64,000 bases of DNA from Rhizobium sp. CCGE 510. GTDB taxonomy: Bacteria; Pseudomonadota; Alphaproteobacteria; Rhizobiales; Rhizobiaceae. The notes beneath the pieces were generated by a model. The model was not told the origin of the DNA, searched no databases, and saw only the letters and a program-made list of their open reading frames with translations. This document shows, in pieces, positions 19,932-29,453 of the stretch. The stretch is from positions 1-64,000 of the forward strand of contig NZ_AEYF01000004.1 of the NCBI RefSeq assembly GCF_000292525.1, written 5' to 3'. Position numbers and translations under genes: made by a program. Numbering within the stretch: position 1 is the stretch's first letter; every line of letters begins with the position of its first letter.

Positions 19932-20342
19932 TCATCCTGCTGCCACATGCGCCCGCAGTGCCGCGAGAGTGAGCGCCAGTGCGGCGTGATTGCTTTCGGC
20001 TTCGCCCAGCACGTTTTCGCCGTCCTCGATCTCGCGCAGCTGCGCGCCGTAAAGCCAATCGTCCGACGTCTGGCGGCCGCGGGCCAGGTGCCAGACCGCA
20101 TCCGGCCGGACTTCCCGGCAGAGATCGATGGCATGATTGACGTCGTGGGTGAACGGCCGCGCCATCAGGAAGCCGTGCTGCGACCTGATGCTGCTCGGCA
20201 TGTAGTCGTGGGGACCGTCGAAATCGGTCGGCTCGGCGGGCCGGAGCTGCTTCAACAAAAACGCACAGGTGATGAAGGCGTCGATCCGGCCGTCGGGCAT
20301 ATCGGTCTTTTCCAGGGTTTCGATGATATCCTCGATCGTCAT
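19932..20342 (-). CDS. Conserved hypothetical protein, 136 aa
   Basis: The start MTIEDIIETLEKTDMPDGRI at 20342 has an AAGGAAG ribosome site; upstream residues in the longer frame look random. The soluble acidic protein carries ITCAFLLKQL, DGPHDYMPSSIRSQHGFLMAR and a C-terminal helix (SNHAALALTLAALRAHV). This layout is common to small rhizobial proteins encoded near phage- or accessory-type genes. No catalytic motif was found. The ends of this gene and the ArsR gene converge. Confidence 0.65.
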   Translation of the reverse strand: MTIEDIIETLEKTDMPDGRIDAFITCAFLLKQLRPAEPTDFDGPHDYMPSSIRSQHGFLMARPFTHDVNHAIDLCREVRPDAVWHLARGRQTSDDWLYGAQLREIEDGENVLGEAESNHAALALTLAALRAHVAAG

Positions 20343-20608
20343 GCAGTCTTCCTTTTGGTCCGTTCTTTGGCATGCCGCCTCTCCTCTTCCCCATAGCGGC
20401 GGTGGCGTCCTCTTCCCCGAGCGCCATCTAGTGCATGAGAATGCCAAGGGTAGCCCCGGAGATGCAGCTGGCCGGCGTTCAAGCGGATTTCATCGATCTC
20501 GCACCCGCCTCGCTTGAGGCAACAGCCTGTCGCGCCCGTCCTGGTCGAATTGTCTGGGCGTCGTGGTTTTCGGATTGAGAGCGGCAGTCAGTTCTGAGCC
20601 GACAAGGC

Positions 20609-20827
20609 CTAAATGCAGCCCTTCTTCCTCATCTTCCTTTGGACCTTGGCCCTCTTTTCGGGCCCATCCCCGGCATGTTTTCCGCCGGTCAACCCATGAT
20701 CCATCATCGCCTGCAGCTCTGCACAGCTTCTGTGGTGCTTGCCGCCCTTGGCGGTGACGTCGGTGGATGTGAAGGCAAAGAGCAGCGCTACGGCTGCCGT
20801 CGATCGAACAAGAACTGACAGCCTCAT
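20609..20827 (-). CDS. Small secreted basic protein, 72 aa
   Basis: The start at 20827 follows AGGAGAG. A signal peptide (VRSTAAVALLFAFTSTDVTA) leads to a mature part of about 45 residues that is rich in Lys, Gly and His (KGGKHHRS and KMRKKGC). It has two cysteines, one near the middle (SCAELQAMMDHG) and one next to the C terminus. The small size and charge suggest a periplasmic or secreted peptide. No family was recognised. Confidence 0.55.
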   Translation of the reverse strand: MRLSVLVRSTAAVALLFAFTSTDVTAKGGKHHRSCAELQAMMDHGLTGGKHAGDGPEKRAKVQRKMRKKGCI

Positions 20828-21188
20828 GGTCCCTCTCCTGTTGCCCTGCATGCTACGCCCATGCCCGTGAGCCCGCAACGAAGATGGTGTCGCATGTGCC
20901 CGGCGAGAAGCCGGTCGAGAATACCACCAATCAGAGATCATCCTGGCGCAACAGTGGGTTAGATGGGCTCGCCTCACCCGATCGAGGGCGAGCCTTTGCC
21001 TCGGCGCGCATGGCGCCGGTGCTTGAAGCGGTCCTCCTCCGCACGGTCCGCCAGAGCATTCAACTACTCATCGAATGAGACAACAAGTGCAACCTATTGT
21101 TTTTGCGCGGCTTACCAAACGTCTCGCTGAGAAATCATTAAGCATGTTCCGATATTCTCAGGTTCTACATTAACGTGAGAGCCCGGAT

Positions 21189-23015
21189 ATGGCGTCGATC
21201 CAGAATAAGATCATCATTGCAAGCGTTGCGATTTTCGCCTTGGCGGGCGGCGCCACGGAGGTCGGCATCTGGTCTGCCTCCACCCTCTCGGCAAACGGCG
21301 CCGATGTCGCCCAGTCAGCGCAAATTCTGCGCAATCACATGCAGGCCGACATGATGCATGACGCGCTGCGTGCCGATGTGCTCGCCTCCTTGCTGGCATC
21401 CAACCCGGCGGCAGGCCTCGACCCAGCCGCGGTAAAGGCGGATCTGGTGGAGCACGAGGCATCGTTCCGGGAGATGATTGACGCCAACAAGGCTCTTGTC
21501 TCCGATGGACAAACGAAAACGGTGCTTGCCGGCATCGAACGTCCGCTTCTTGTCTATGTTGAAAGCGCCACCAAGATGGTCGATCTTGCCAGCAAGGATC
21601 CGTCAGCGGCTTTGAAGGCGCTGCCCGAATTCATGCAGCAGTTCTCGACATTGGAAACGGCGATGGAACAGGCCGGGGACCAGATCACCGCTGTATCGGA
21701 TGACATTTCCAAGCATAGCTCCGACATCAAAGCCTCGGTCGATATCGTTCTGAAGGCGCTGCTGGCCGCGGCCGCGCTGTTCGCCATTGGCCTCTATTTC
21801 CTTACCCGCAAGACCGTCACCAAACCGATCCTTTCGCTTTCCAGCGATATGCAGAGGCTCGCCGATGGTGACACGGCCATTGCCTGCACCGGCATTGGCC
21901 GCTCCGATGAAATCGGCACCATGGCCTCGGCTGTCGAAGTCTTCCGCCAGGCAGCAATTGCCAACAAGCAATTGGAGCAGGACGCCGCGGCAGCTCGGCT
22001 GGAGGGCGAAACCGAACGGGTCACGGCCCGCAAGCAGGCTGAGGAGGATGCGGCCGAACGGCTGCGGGCGGCGACAGCGGGCCTTGCCGCAGGTCTGAAG
22101 CGGCTTGCCTCAGGCGACCTCGCCTTCCAGATCGAAGAGCCGTTCGCGCCCGATTTCGAGGGCCTCCGGCATGATTTCAACATGTCGATCCGCCAGCTCG
22201 ACCAAACCCTCGGCGCTATCGCTGCCGCCATTGCCGCGATCGACGAAGGTACAAGGGAAATCGCATCCGGGGCCAGCGATCTGTCAAAACGGACCGAACA
22301 ACAGGCAGCCTCGCTCGAAGAAACCGCCGCAGCGCTCGACCAGATTACCGCCAATGTCTCGAACTCCAGCAAGCGGACCGACGAGGCGCGCACTGAAGCG
22401 ACCGATGCAAACCGCAATGCCGCCAAATCTTCCGAGGTCGTGTCCCATGCCGAAGAAGCCATGCGCCGCATCGAAGCGTCGTCGCAGCAAATCTCCAGCA
22501 TTATCGGCGTGATCGACGAGATCGCCTTCCAGACCAATCTGCTGGCACTGAATGCCGGCGTCGAAGCCGCACGCGCCGGAGAAGCGGGCAAGGGCTTTGC
22601 GGTGGTGGCCCAGGAAGTCCGCGAACTTGCCCAGCGCTCGGCGCAGGCGGCAAAGGAAATCAAAGGCCACATCCAGAAATCGTCGGTGGAAGTCGAAAGC
22701 GGCGTCAAACTGGTTCTCGACACCAGCCAAGTTCTGAGCGCCATCAGCGAACAGATCGCCCGCATCAATCAGCACATGGATGCCATCGCCGTATCGGCCA
22801 GAGAACAGTCGACCGGGCTTGCCGAAGTCAATACCGCCGTCAATTCGATGGATCAGGTGACCCAGCAGAACGCAGCGATGGTGGAAGAATCGACCGCCGC
22901 ATCCGGTCATCTGGCTCAGGAAGCTGCCAAGCTGCGTGAACTGGTTTCCCGCTTCAAACTGCGTGCGACCGCTTCGACGCAGTCCGGACGACGCGGCGGG
23001 CAGCTGGCGGCCTGA
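21189..23015 (+). CDS. Methyl-accepting chemotaxis protein
   Basis: The 608-residue receptor has two membrane segments (about residues 8-30 and 185-208) enclosing a periplasmic sensor helix bundle. A HAMP domain follows ([23 protein letters not shown]), then a second HAMP-like linker ([14 protein letters not shown]). The cytoplasmic signalling helices have the conserved tip [20 protein letters not shown] near residue 445 and glutamine/glutamate methylation-type segments on both sides. It lacks a C-terminal CheR/CheB pentapeptide (ends in GGQLAA). The ligand is unknown. It stands alone with its own terminator. Confidence 0.95.
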   Translation: MASIQNKIIIASVAIFALAGGATEVGIWSASTLSANGADVAQSAQILRNHMQADMMHDALRADVLASLLASNPAAGLDPAAVKADLVEHEASFREMIDANKALVSDGQTKTVLAGIERPLLVYVESATKMVDLASKDPSAALKALPEFMQQFSTLETAMEQAGDQITAVSDDISKHSSDIKASVDIVLKALLAAAALFAIGLYFLTRKTVTKPILSLSSDMQRLADGDTAIACTGIGRSDEIGTMASAVEVFRQAAIANKQLEQDAAAARLEGETERVTARKQAEEDAAERLRAATAGLAAGLKRLASGDLAFQIEEPFAPDFEGLRHDFNMSIRQLDQTLGAIAAAIAAIDEGTREIASGASDLSKRTEQQAASLEETAAALDQITANVSNSSKRTDEARTEATDANRNAAKSSEVVSHAEEAMRRIEASSQQISSIIGVIDEIAFQTNLLALNAGVEAARAGEAGKGFAVVAQEVRELAQRSAQAAKEIKGHIQKSSVEVESGVKLVLDTSQVLSAISEQIARINQHMDAIAVSAREQSTGLAEVNTAVNSMDQVTQQNAAMVEESTAASGHLAQEAAKLRELVSRFKLRATASTQSGRRGGQLAA

Positions 23016-23065
23016 CGGCTTCTTTCCACTCGCCATCATTCTACGACATCCGCGACCTCAAACCG

Positions 23066-23103
23066 CCGCCTTTCGCTCCAGCCTCGATCCGAGCGAAAGG
23101 CGG
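23066..23103 (+). terminator. Intrinsic terminator of the chemotaxis receptor gene
   Basis: A perfect 13-base stem CCGCCTTTCGCTC/GAGCGAAAGGCGG with a 12-base loop is followed by GGCTATTTT. It lies 50 bases behind the receptor's stop codon. Confidence 0.75.
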
Positions 23104-23233
23104 GGCTATTTTGCCGGTGGCCTCGGCAAGCCCTGCCCTCCAGACCTCACCGAGAAGGGCTCAATGCGGCCTCAAAACCGCTCGATCCCCTGAATTCCGG
23201 CGGCCGCCAAACCTGCCGCGTCGACTTGATATC

Positions 23234-23252
23234 TATATTACGGAGTAATATA
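23234..23252. promoter_or_regulatory. Palindromic operator of the HigBA-like locus
   Basis: TATATTAC-GGA-GTAATATA is a perfect palindrome with eight-base arms that ends directly before the toxin start. It covers the ribosome binding site (CGGAG) and a possible -10 box (TATATT). Its place and symmetry fit autorepression by the antitoxin. Confidence 0.65.
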
Positions 23253-23642
23253 TTGCCGGTGAGAATTCTGAAGGATTTGGAGTTCGATGACTGGGCCGGC
23301 GATTACGGCGTGACGGATATGATGTTGTGTATGGCCGCGAAGGAGATCGAAGCGGGATTGATCGACGCGAGATTGGGCGGCTTTCTTCTCAAGAAGCGAG
23401 TGGCGGCTCCTGGGCGTGGCAAACCTGGAAGCTACCGGACGATCATTGGCTATCGTCAGGCCGACAGGCTTATTTTCATACACGGCTTCGCCAAGAATGA
23501 GACTGACAATATCACCAGGAAAGAGAAGGAAGCGCTCCGAAAGCTATGTGATATCTACATGCGCGCCGACGACAGGAAACTTGCTGAGATGATCGAAAAG
23601 AAACAGATACTGGAGATCCAGTGCCATGAGCAGGATTCTTAA
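23253..23642 (+). CDS. RelE/HigB-type toxin
   Basis: This is a 129-residue toxin of the RelE-like group (pattern as in PF06296): VRILKDLEFDDWAGDYGVTD, LKKRVAAPGRGKPGSYRTI, then RLIFIHGFAKNETDNITRKE. Such toxins cleave mRNA on the ribosome; that is transferred from the family. The start is TTG at 23253 (ribosome site CGGAG in the operator) or GTG at 23259. The toxin comes first and overlaps the antitoxin by 17 bases, the HigBA order. Lower GC than the neighbours fits horizontal arrival. Confidence 0.85.
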   Translation: MPVRILKDLEFDDWAGDYGVTDMMLCMAAKEIEAGLIDARLGGFLLKKRVAAPGRGKPGSYRTIIGYRQADRLIFIHGFAKNETDNITRKEKEALRKLCDIYMRADDRKLAEMIEKKQILEIQCHEQDS

Positions 23643-23928
23643 GAACGTTCATAAGTCTGCCGCGCGACTGCACGAAGCCGGCTTTGTCGACGATCTGACG
23701 ATGAGGGAGTTCGACGCTCTTTGCCTTCCTCCTCTTCGTGACTACACGCCCGAGGAAATCAAGAGGATTCGAAATGCAAACAAGGTCAGTCAGGCCGTGT
23801 TTGCCGAGTTCATCAACGTCAAGAAGATCACCGTTGCCGCATGGGAACAAGGAACGAAGAAACCCAGCAGCACGGCCATTAAGATCCTTGATCTTGTCGA
23901 ACGAAAAGGGCTGGAAGTGCTGCGATAG
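23626..23928 (+). CDS. HigA/NadS-like XRE antitoxin
   Basis: The 100-residue protein has an N-terminal region likely to bind the toxin (MSRILKNVHKSAARLHEAGF). A helix-turn-helix follows (YTPEEIKRIRNANKVSQAVFAEFINV), with the second helix in VKKITVAAWEQGTKKPSST. It belongs to the XRE-type antitoxins that follow RelE/HigB toxins and repress their own promoter. The likely site is the palindrome at 23234-23252. The module looks intact, in contrast to the two decayed toxin-antitoxin loci elsewhere in the window. Confidence 0.88.
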   Translation: MSRILKNVHKSAARLHEAGFVDDLTMREFDALCLPPLRDYTPEEIKRIRNANKVSQAVFAEFINVKKITVAAWEQGTKKPSSTAIKILDLVERKGLEVLR

Positions 23929-24147
23929 CAGCTTGCTGACCGGAAACGATCTGCCCATCCTGTGCGGGCATTTTTGACGGCTTATGGATGCAGCAGTAAG
24001 GCCGCCGGCGCGATCCGGCAGCGACCACGGAGCCGGTCGCTTGCCGCATCGCAGCCATGCTTGGGATCCGGTTGAGCTTTGGCTGGCCATCGTGTAAAGC
24101 CGCAGCATTCCCTGATAAGACCCGGACTTGCAGCAAGGCGTGAACAT

Positions 24148-24837
24148 ATGAACGGCTTCGACCTCATCATCTTCGATTGCGACGGCGTTCTCGTCGATTC
24201 CGAAATCATCGCCGCGGAGGTTGAATCGGCGCTGCTGACGGAGGCGGGATATCCGATCAGCGTCGAGGAAATGGGCGAACGCTTTGCCGGCATGACATGG
24301 CGCAACATCCTGCTGCAGATCGAGCGCGAGGCGAGCATCCCGTTTTCGGCCTCGCTGCTGGAAAAATCCGAGCAGCTGCTCGACACCAGGCTGGCGAATG
24401 ACGTCGAGGCGATTGCGGGCGTCGAATTCGCCGTTTCCAGGCTGCCGATGAAGCGCTGCATCTGCTCGAATTCGAGCAGCAAGCGGCTCGACATGATGCT
24501 GAGCAAGGTGGGGCTGAAGCCGCTGTTTGCGCCCCATATCTTCTCCGCCAAGGATCTCGGCCCCGACCGCGCCAAGCCGAAGCCCGACATCTTCCTGCAC
24601 GGCGCAAGCCAGATGGGCGTGTCGCCCGACAAGATCGTCGTCGTCGAGGATTCCGTGCATGGCGTCCATGCGGCGCGCGCCGCCGGCATGCGGGTCATCG
24701 GCTTTACCGGCGCTTCGCACAGCTATCCCGCCCATGCCGACAAACTGACGGATGCCGGCGCCGAAACGGCGATCTCCCGCATGAACGACCTGCCAGGCGT
24801 CGTCGCCGCGCTGGCGGCCTGGGACAACGTTCTCTGA
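24148..24837 (+). CDS. HAD-IA phosphatase, beta-phosphoglucomutase/GS1-like
   Basis: The 229-residue hydrolase has all four HAD motifs. These are IIFDCDGVLVDSE at the N terminus, CSNSSSKRLD for motif II, KPKPDIFLHGA for motif III and VVEDSVHGVHAARAAG for motif IV. A helical cap sits between motifs I and II. This layout is typical of phosphatases acting on small sugar phosphates or phosphoglycolate; the substrate is not evident. The ATG at 24148 was chosen because MNGFDLIIFDCDG is the family start. The gene stands alone. Confidence 0.9.
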   Translation: MNGFDLIIFDCDGVLVDSEIIAAEVESALLTEAGYPISVEEMGERFAGMTWRNILLQIEREASIPFSASLLEKSEQLLDTRLANDVEAIAGVEFAVSRLPMKRCICSNSSSKRLDMMLSKVGLKPLFAPHIFSAKDLGPDRAKPKPDIFLHGASQMGVSPDKIVVVEDSVHGVHAARAAGMRVIGFTGASHSYPAHADKLTDAGAETAISRMNDLPGVVAALAAWDNVL

Positions 24838-24944
24838 GTTGAGACAAGTGCCGGCGCCCGCCTTTTGCTGGGAATTGCTCTCCAGCCTCCCCCGCTCCGT
24901 CCTCGTCGGGCTTGAGCCACCGCTGCCCGGTTCGTGCCGATAAC

Positions 24945-25086
24945 TGCCCCTCACCCTAACCCTCTCCCCGTAAAAAACGGGGAGAGGGGACGTGCCCCGC
25001 GAGATGTTGGCGAAGGACGGAGAGCTTGCGGCATATCCCTTCGCCCCGTTTACGGGGAGAAGGTGGCGGCAGCCGGATGAGGGGCA
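24945..25086 (+). repeat. RIME-like palindromic element, copy 2
   Basis: It opens with TGCCCCTCACCCTAACC and the CTCTCCCCG/CGGGGAGAG hairpin with a short A-rich loop. It ends with a CCCCGTTTACGGGG palindrome and GGATGAGGGGCA. It is nearly identical to 2674-2816 and to the inverted copy at 44127-44269. Confidence 0.8.
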
Positions 25087-25159
25087 GCCCTCGCCGATCT
25101 CCCAGGCCGGGATGTCACGATCCTAACGCTGCGGGCCAAGCCCACTTTTCGGAAGTAGC

Positions 25160-25804
25160 TTAGCTGTTCTTCTTGGTCTTTGCAGGCTGGGTGTCGAAGC
25201 CGACATTGACGCGCACCAGGGCGCCGGAGCCGACCGGCATCTTGATGCCGTCCTTGCGGAAGACCACCTGGGTGCCCGGCGCACCCGCCGGGATTTCGGT
25301 CGGGAATTTGGTGACCTCGGAATAGAGCACGGTCTCGCCGTCGAGGATGGTGATGCGGATCGGCAGGGTCACCGGGCCGGGGGCGCCGGCCGGGCCGGTG
25401 ATCAGGCGCAGCTGGGCAACGACGGTCATCGTCAGGTTGGTGTCGCTCAGCGTGCACTGGCGGGTGTAATCGCCGAAGGAGGCCTGGAAAACGATCTGCT
25501 GCGGATCGTCCTTCTTGCCCTTGGCATAGGTGCGGAAGATCGCATCCTGGTCGCGCATGAAGATCTGTGGGCAGGCGCCCTGGACGACGGGAGCGACGGC
25601 GCCCTGTGCGGTCGTCGCCGTGCCGATCGAAGGATTGTTCGAGGATGGGTTGGCGGGTGCCAGCGGCATGATCTGGGCGGTGCCGTTCGGCTGCGTCGGC
25701 GGTGCCGATGACTTGGCATCACCACCGGTACCAAGCGTATCGCAGCCGGCGAGCAGGGCAAGAAGAGAAGCTGAGACGATGAGACGCGAGACCTTGCCGA
25801 GCAC
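25160..25804 (-). CDS. Conserved rhizobial lipoprotein
   Basis: The 214-residue protein starts at GTG 25804 (VLGKVSRLIVSASLLALLAGC); a TTG at 25825 is also possible. The lipobox LLAGC marks lipidation near residue 20. A Ser/Pro/Asn-rich linker follows. The folded domain reads CPQIFMRDQDAIFRTYAKG, then IVFQASFGDYTRQCTL and TLPIRITILDGETVLYSEV. Two cysteines lie in that domain. The protein is probably anchored in the outer membrane facing the periplasm; its role is unknown. It faces away from thrC. Confidence 0.82.
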   Translation of the reverse strand: MLGKVSRLIVSASLLALLAGCDTLGTGGDAKSSAPPTQPNGTAQIMPLAPANPSSNNPSIGTATTAQGAVAPVVQGACPQIFMRDQDAIFRTYAKGKKDDPQQIVFQASFGDYTRQCTLSDTNLTMTVVAQLRLITGPAGAPGPVTLPIRITILDGETVLYSEVTKFPTEIPAGAPGTQVVFRKDGIKMPVGSGALVRVNVGFDTQPAKTKKNS

Positions 25805-26091
25805 TATGTTCCACCCTTTGTACAAGCGTTTCTTGAAGCCTCATGTCTTTTCCGTGAGGCCTTTCACGACGGTTTGCGATGGTCTATATCAGCGGCGCAA
25901 ACAAAAATCGATTGGGTCAGCACCGTTTTGATGCACTTTTCGCCGCCGGATGCGGGCAACTTCAACAAGATAACGGCGATGGTATGGCCTGAAGGCAGCC
26001 CCTTCTCGATTTCCGGGCCCGGTTTCCGGCAGTGCGGGCCACGGCCGAGCCCGACCGGATTTCTTCCAGCGATAGATCAAGGATGACGAAC

Positions 26092-27507
26092 GTGGACTAT
26101 ATCTCGACCCGCGGCGAGGCCCCTGCCCTCGGCTTTTGCGACGCCCTGCTGACGGGACTGGCGCGCGACGGCGGGCTCTACGTTCCCCGTAAATTTCCGA
26201 GCTTCTCCAAAAAAGAGATCCGGGCGCTGCGCGGCAAGAGCTATCAGGAGATCGCCTTCACCATCCTTTCGCCCTTCACCAATGGCGAGATTCCCGAGGC
26301 GACGTTCCGGGCGATGATCGACGAGGCCTACGGCACCTTCCGCCATCCGGCGATCGCGCCGCTCGTCCAGACGGGGCCGAACAGCTTCGTCATGGAGCTG
26401 TTCCACGGCACGACGCTCGCCTTCAAGGACGTGGCGATGCAGCTGCTGGCGCGGCTGATGGATTATGCGCTTGAGAAGCGCGGCGAGCGGGCGACGATCG
26501 TCGGCGCCACCTCGGGCGATACCGGCGGTGCGGCGATCGACGCCTTTGCCGGCCGCGAGCGCACCGACATCTTCATCCTCTTCCCGCATGGCAAGGTCTC
26601 GCCGGTGCAGCAGCGGCAGATGACCACCTCGTCCTCCGCAAATGTCCATGCGCTTGCCGTCAAGGGCAATTTCGACGATTGCCAAAACCTGGTGAAGGCG
26701 ATGTTCAACGACGCGGCGTTCCGCGACAAGGTCGGCCTCTCAGGCGTCAACTCGATCAACTGGGCGCGCATCATGGCCCAGATCGTCTATTATTTCACGG
26801 CCGCCGTGGCCTTGGGCGGGCCGGACCGGAAGATCTCGTTCACCGTGCCCACCGGCAATTTCGGCGATATCTTCGCCGGCTACTGCGCCAAACGCATGGG
26901 CCTGCCGATCGACCGGCTGGTGATCGCCACCAATGAGAACGACATCCTGGAGCGCATGCTGAAGACCGGCCGCTACGACATGAAGGCGGTCAAGGCGACA
27001 AGTTCGCCGTCGATGGACATCCAGATCTCCTCCAACTTCGAGCGGCTGCTGTTCGAAGCCTATGACCGCGACGCCTCGAAGGTGCGCGCGGCGATGGAAA
27101 GCCTCAAACAATCCAACGGCTTCGAGATCGGCGCGCAAGCGCTGAAGGCGATCCGCCGCGACTTCCGCGCCGGCCGCGCCAGCGAGAAACAGGTGACCGA
27201 GACGATCCGCAAGACCCATGCCGAGACCGGCTATCTGCTCGATCCGCATTCGGCAATCGGCGTCTTTGTCGCCAAGAAGAAGGAAAAGCCGAATACGCCG
27301 ATGGTGACGCTTTCGACCGCGCATCCGGCGAAATTCCCCGCCGCCGTAAAATCGGCCTGCGGTATTGACCCGGCGCTTCCGACGTGGCTTGCTGATCTGA
27401 TGCACAGGGAGGAGCGCTTCCAGATCATCGAACCGGAGCTCAAAGCCGTAGAAACCTTTATCGGCAAACACGCCCGCGACAAGACGACGGCAGGCGCAGA
27501 AAGATAG
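26092..27507 (+). CDS. thrC: Threonine synthase
   Basis: The 471-residue pyridoxal-phosphate enzyme converts O-phosphohomoserine to threonine. The family start DYISTRGEAPALGFCDALL is present, and the PLP lysine is in TLAFKDVAMQLLARLMDY. The phosphate-binding loop is in GATSGDTGGAAI, and FPHGKVSPVQQRQMTT is a further family motif. The GTG at 26092 has an AAGGA ribosome site eight bases away; an ATG at 26083 has that site directly against it and is less likely. It is followed within four bases by the M16 protease gene, the usual rhizobial arrangement. Confidence 0.94.
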   Translation: MDYISTRGEAPALGFCDALLTGLARDGGLYVPRKFPSFSKKEIRALRGKSYQEIAFTILSPFTNGEIPEATFRAMIDEAYGTFRHPAIAPLVQTGPNSFVMELFHGTTLAFKDVAMQLLARLMDYALEKRGERATIVGATSGDTGGAAIDAFAGRERTDIFILFPHGKVSPVQQRQMTTSSSANVHALAVKGNFDDCQNLVKAMFNDAAFRDKVGLSGVNSINWARIMAQIVYYFTAAVALGGPDRKISFTVPTGNFGDIFAGYCAKRMGLPIDRLVIATNENDILERMLKTGRYDMKAVKATSSPSMDIQISSNFERLLFEAYDRDASKVRAAMESLKQSNGFEIGAQALKAIRRDFRAGRASEKQVTETIRKTHAETGYLLDPHSAIGVFVAKKKEKPNTPMVTLSTAHPAKFPAAVKSACGIDPALPTWLADLMHREERFQIIEPELKAVETFIGKHARDKTTAGAER

Positions 27508-27510
27508 CCA

Positions 27511-28809
27511 ATGACAGTTGAGTGCACCCGGCTGAAATCCGGGCTGACAGTAGTGACAGAAACCATGCCGCACCTTGAAAGCGCTGCGCTCGGAGTCTGG
27601 ATCAAATCGGGATCGCGTAACGAGACGGCAGACGAGCACGGCATCGCCCACCTGCTTGAACACATGGCCTTCAAGGGCACGGGACGCCGCACGGCCCGGC
27701 AGATCGCCGAGGAAATCGAGGATGTCGGCGGCGAGGTCAACGCCGCGACGTCGACCGAGACGACCTCTTATTACGCCCGCGTGCTCAAGGACCACGTGCC
27801 GCTCGCCGTCGATATCCTCGCCGACATCCTGACGGAATCGGCCTTCGAGGAGGAGGAGCTGGAGCGCGAGAAGCAGGTCATCCTGCAAGAGATCAACGCC
27901 GCCAACGACACACCCGACGATGTGGTGTTCGACCGGTTCTCCGAAGTCGCCTATCGCGACCAGACGCTCGGCCGGGCCATCCTCGGTACGCCGGAGACCG
28001 TTATCTCCTTCACGCCGCAGCAGATCCGCGGCTATCTTGGCCGCAACTACACGACCGACCGCATGTTCATCGTCGCCACCGGCGCCGTCGAGCATGACGA
28101 GTTCGTGCGCATGGTCGAGGATCGTTTCGCCAGCCTGCCGAGCGAGCCTTCGGCACCGCCGGTGATGGAACCGGCGCGTTATATCGGTGGCAGCGTGCGC
28201 GAACCGCGCGACCTGATGGACGCGCAGATCCTGCTCGGCTTCGAGGGCAAACCCTACCACGCCCGCGATTTCTACTGCTCGCAGATCCTCGCCAACATTC
28301 TCGGCGGCGGCATGTCCTCCAGGCTGTTCCAGGAAGTGCGCGAGTTCCGCGGTCTCTGTTATTCGGTCTATGCCTTCCACTGGGGCTTTTCCGACACCGG
28401 CATCTTCGGCATTCATGCCGCAACCGGCGGCGAAAACCTGCCGGAACTGGTGCCCGTCATCATCGACGAGCTGCACAAATCCGCCGATCAGATCCACCAG
28501 AAGGAAATCGAGCGCGCCCGCGCCCAGATCCGCGCCCAGCTGCTGATGGGTCAGGAAAGCCCGGCGTCGCGCGCCGGCCAGATCGCCAGGCAGATGATGC
28601 TTTATGGCCGGCCGATCTCCAATCCGGAGATGATGGAACGGCTTGAGGGCATCACCATCGAGCGGCTGACGGATCTCGCCGGCCGGCTGTTCTACGACAC
28701 GGTGCCGACGCTTTCGGCGATCGGGCCGCTGGAACAGCTCGCGCCGATGGAAGACATCACCGCGTCGCTTTCGGTCCCGGCACCGAAGACGATGCTCGTC
28801 GGCCGCTGA
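27511..28809 (+). CDS. M16 (pitrilysin-like) zinc metallopeptidase
   Basis: The 432-residue protein resembles the processing-peptidase beta subunit. The zinc site is HxxEH at residues 47-51 (GIAHLLEHMAFKG). The more distal glutamate lies in EKQVILQEINAANDTPDD. The C-terminal half has the second M16 domain and the substrate-binding RY pair region. It is active and complete by motif. It probably degrades peptides in the cytoplasm or periplasm; no signal peptide is seen, which favours the cytoplasm. Substrates are unknown. It forms an operon with thrC and the acetyltransferase. Confidence 0.93.
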   Translation: MTVECTRLKSGLTVVTETMPHLESAALGVWIKSGSRNETADEHGIAHLLEHMAFKGTGRRTARQIAEEIEDVGGEVNAATSTETTSYYARVLKDHVPLAVDILADILTESAFEEEELEREKQVILQEINAANDTPDDVVFDRFSEVAYRDQTLGRAILGTPETVISFTPQQIRGYLGRNYTTDRMFIVATGAVEHDEFVRMVEDRFASLPSEPSAPPVMEPARYIGGSVREPRDLMDAQILLGFEGKPYHARDFYCSQILANILGGGMSSRLFQEVREFRGLCYSVYAFHWGFSDTGIFGIHAATGGENLPELVPVIIDELHKSADQIHQKEIERARAQIRAQLLMGQESPASRAGQIARQMMLYGRPISNPEMMERLEGITIERLTDLAGRLFYDTVPTLSAIGPLEQLAPMEDITASLSVPAPKTMLVGR

Positions 28810-28838
28810 GCCGGCGTTCGTCCTGCCGGGAGTGATCG

Positions 28839-29453
28839 ATGCCAAAATCGGTGTTTCGGTTTCTGTCGCGGCAGCCGGAAGCGGTGGAGCTGGAGAGCGA
28901 CAGATATCTCCTGCGCCTGCCGCGCTATCAGGATTTCAACCAGTGGCACCGGCTGCGCGCCGAAAGCCGCAAGTTCCTGGAACCCTGGGAGCCGACCTGG
29001 CGGCGCGACGAGCTGACGGAGGGCGCCTACCGCGCCCGCGTCATCCGCGGCAAGCAGGAATATGCCTCGGGCCAGGCGGTGCCGCTGTTCATTTTCCTCA
29101 AGGAAGACCATACGCTCGTCGGCGGCGTCACCATCGGCTATATCAGGCGGGGTGCGGCACAAAGCTGCATGATCGGCTACTGGATGGGCGAACGCCATGC
29201 CGGCCAGGGGCATATGTTCGCGGCTCTGCAATTGGTTATTCCTTACATCTTCGCCGGGCTTGAGTTGCACCGTATCGAAGCAGCCTGTATTCCAGATAAC
29301 GCGCGCAGCATCCGCCTGCTTGAAAAGGCCGGGTTTCAGCAGGAAGGTTATTTGCGCGGATATTTGAAGATCAACGGTCAGTGGCATGACCATGTGATGT
29401 TTTCACGTCTCGCCACCGATACGGATAAAGGCAGGAAAACCGACAGCCGATGA
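28839..29453 (+). CDS. GNAT acetyltransferase, RimJ-like
   Basis: The 204-residue protein has the GNAT core: LVGGVTIGYIRRGAAQSCMI, then acetyl-CoA-binding MGERHAGQGHMFAALQLV (the QxxGxG/A-like loop) and ELHRIEAACIPDNARSIRLL near the end. This resembles the RimJ/RimL branch, which acetylates N termini of ribosomal proteins, but related members act on other substrates. It starts 29 bases after the M16 gene and overlaps the GGDEF/EAL gene by four bases, so all belong to one transcript. Confidence 0.9.
   Translation: MPKSVFRFLSRQPEAVELESDRYLLRLPRYQDFNQWHRLRAESRKFLEPWEPTWRRDELTEGAYRARVIRGKQEYASGQAVPLFIFLKEDHTLVGGVTIGYIRRGAAQSCMIGYWMGERHAGQGHMFAALQLVIPYIFAGLELHRIEAACIPDNARSIRLLEKAGFQQEGYLRGYLKINGQWHDHVMFSRLATDTDKGRKTDSR

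Noticed and set aside
26740..28845. A 701-residue open frame opposite thrC and the M16 gene
   Set aside because: It spans two well-supported genes on the other strand and lacks any recognisable domain or ribosome site.
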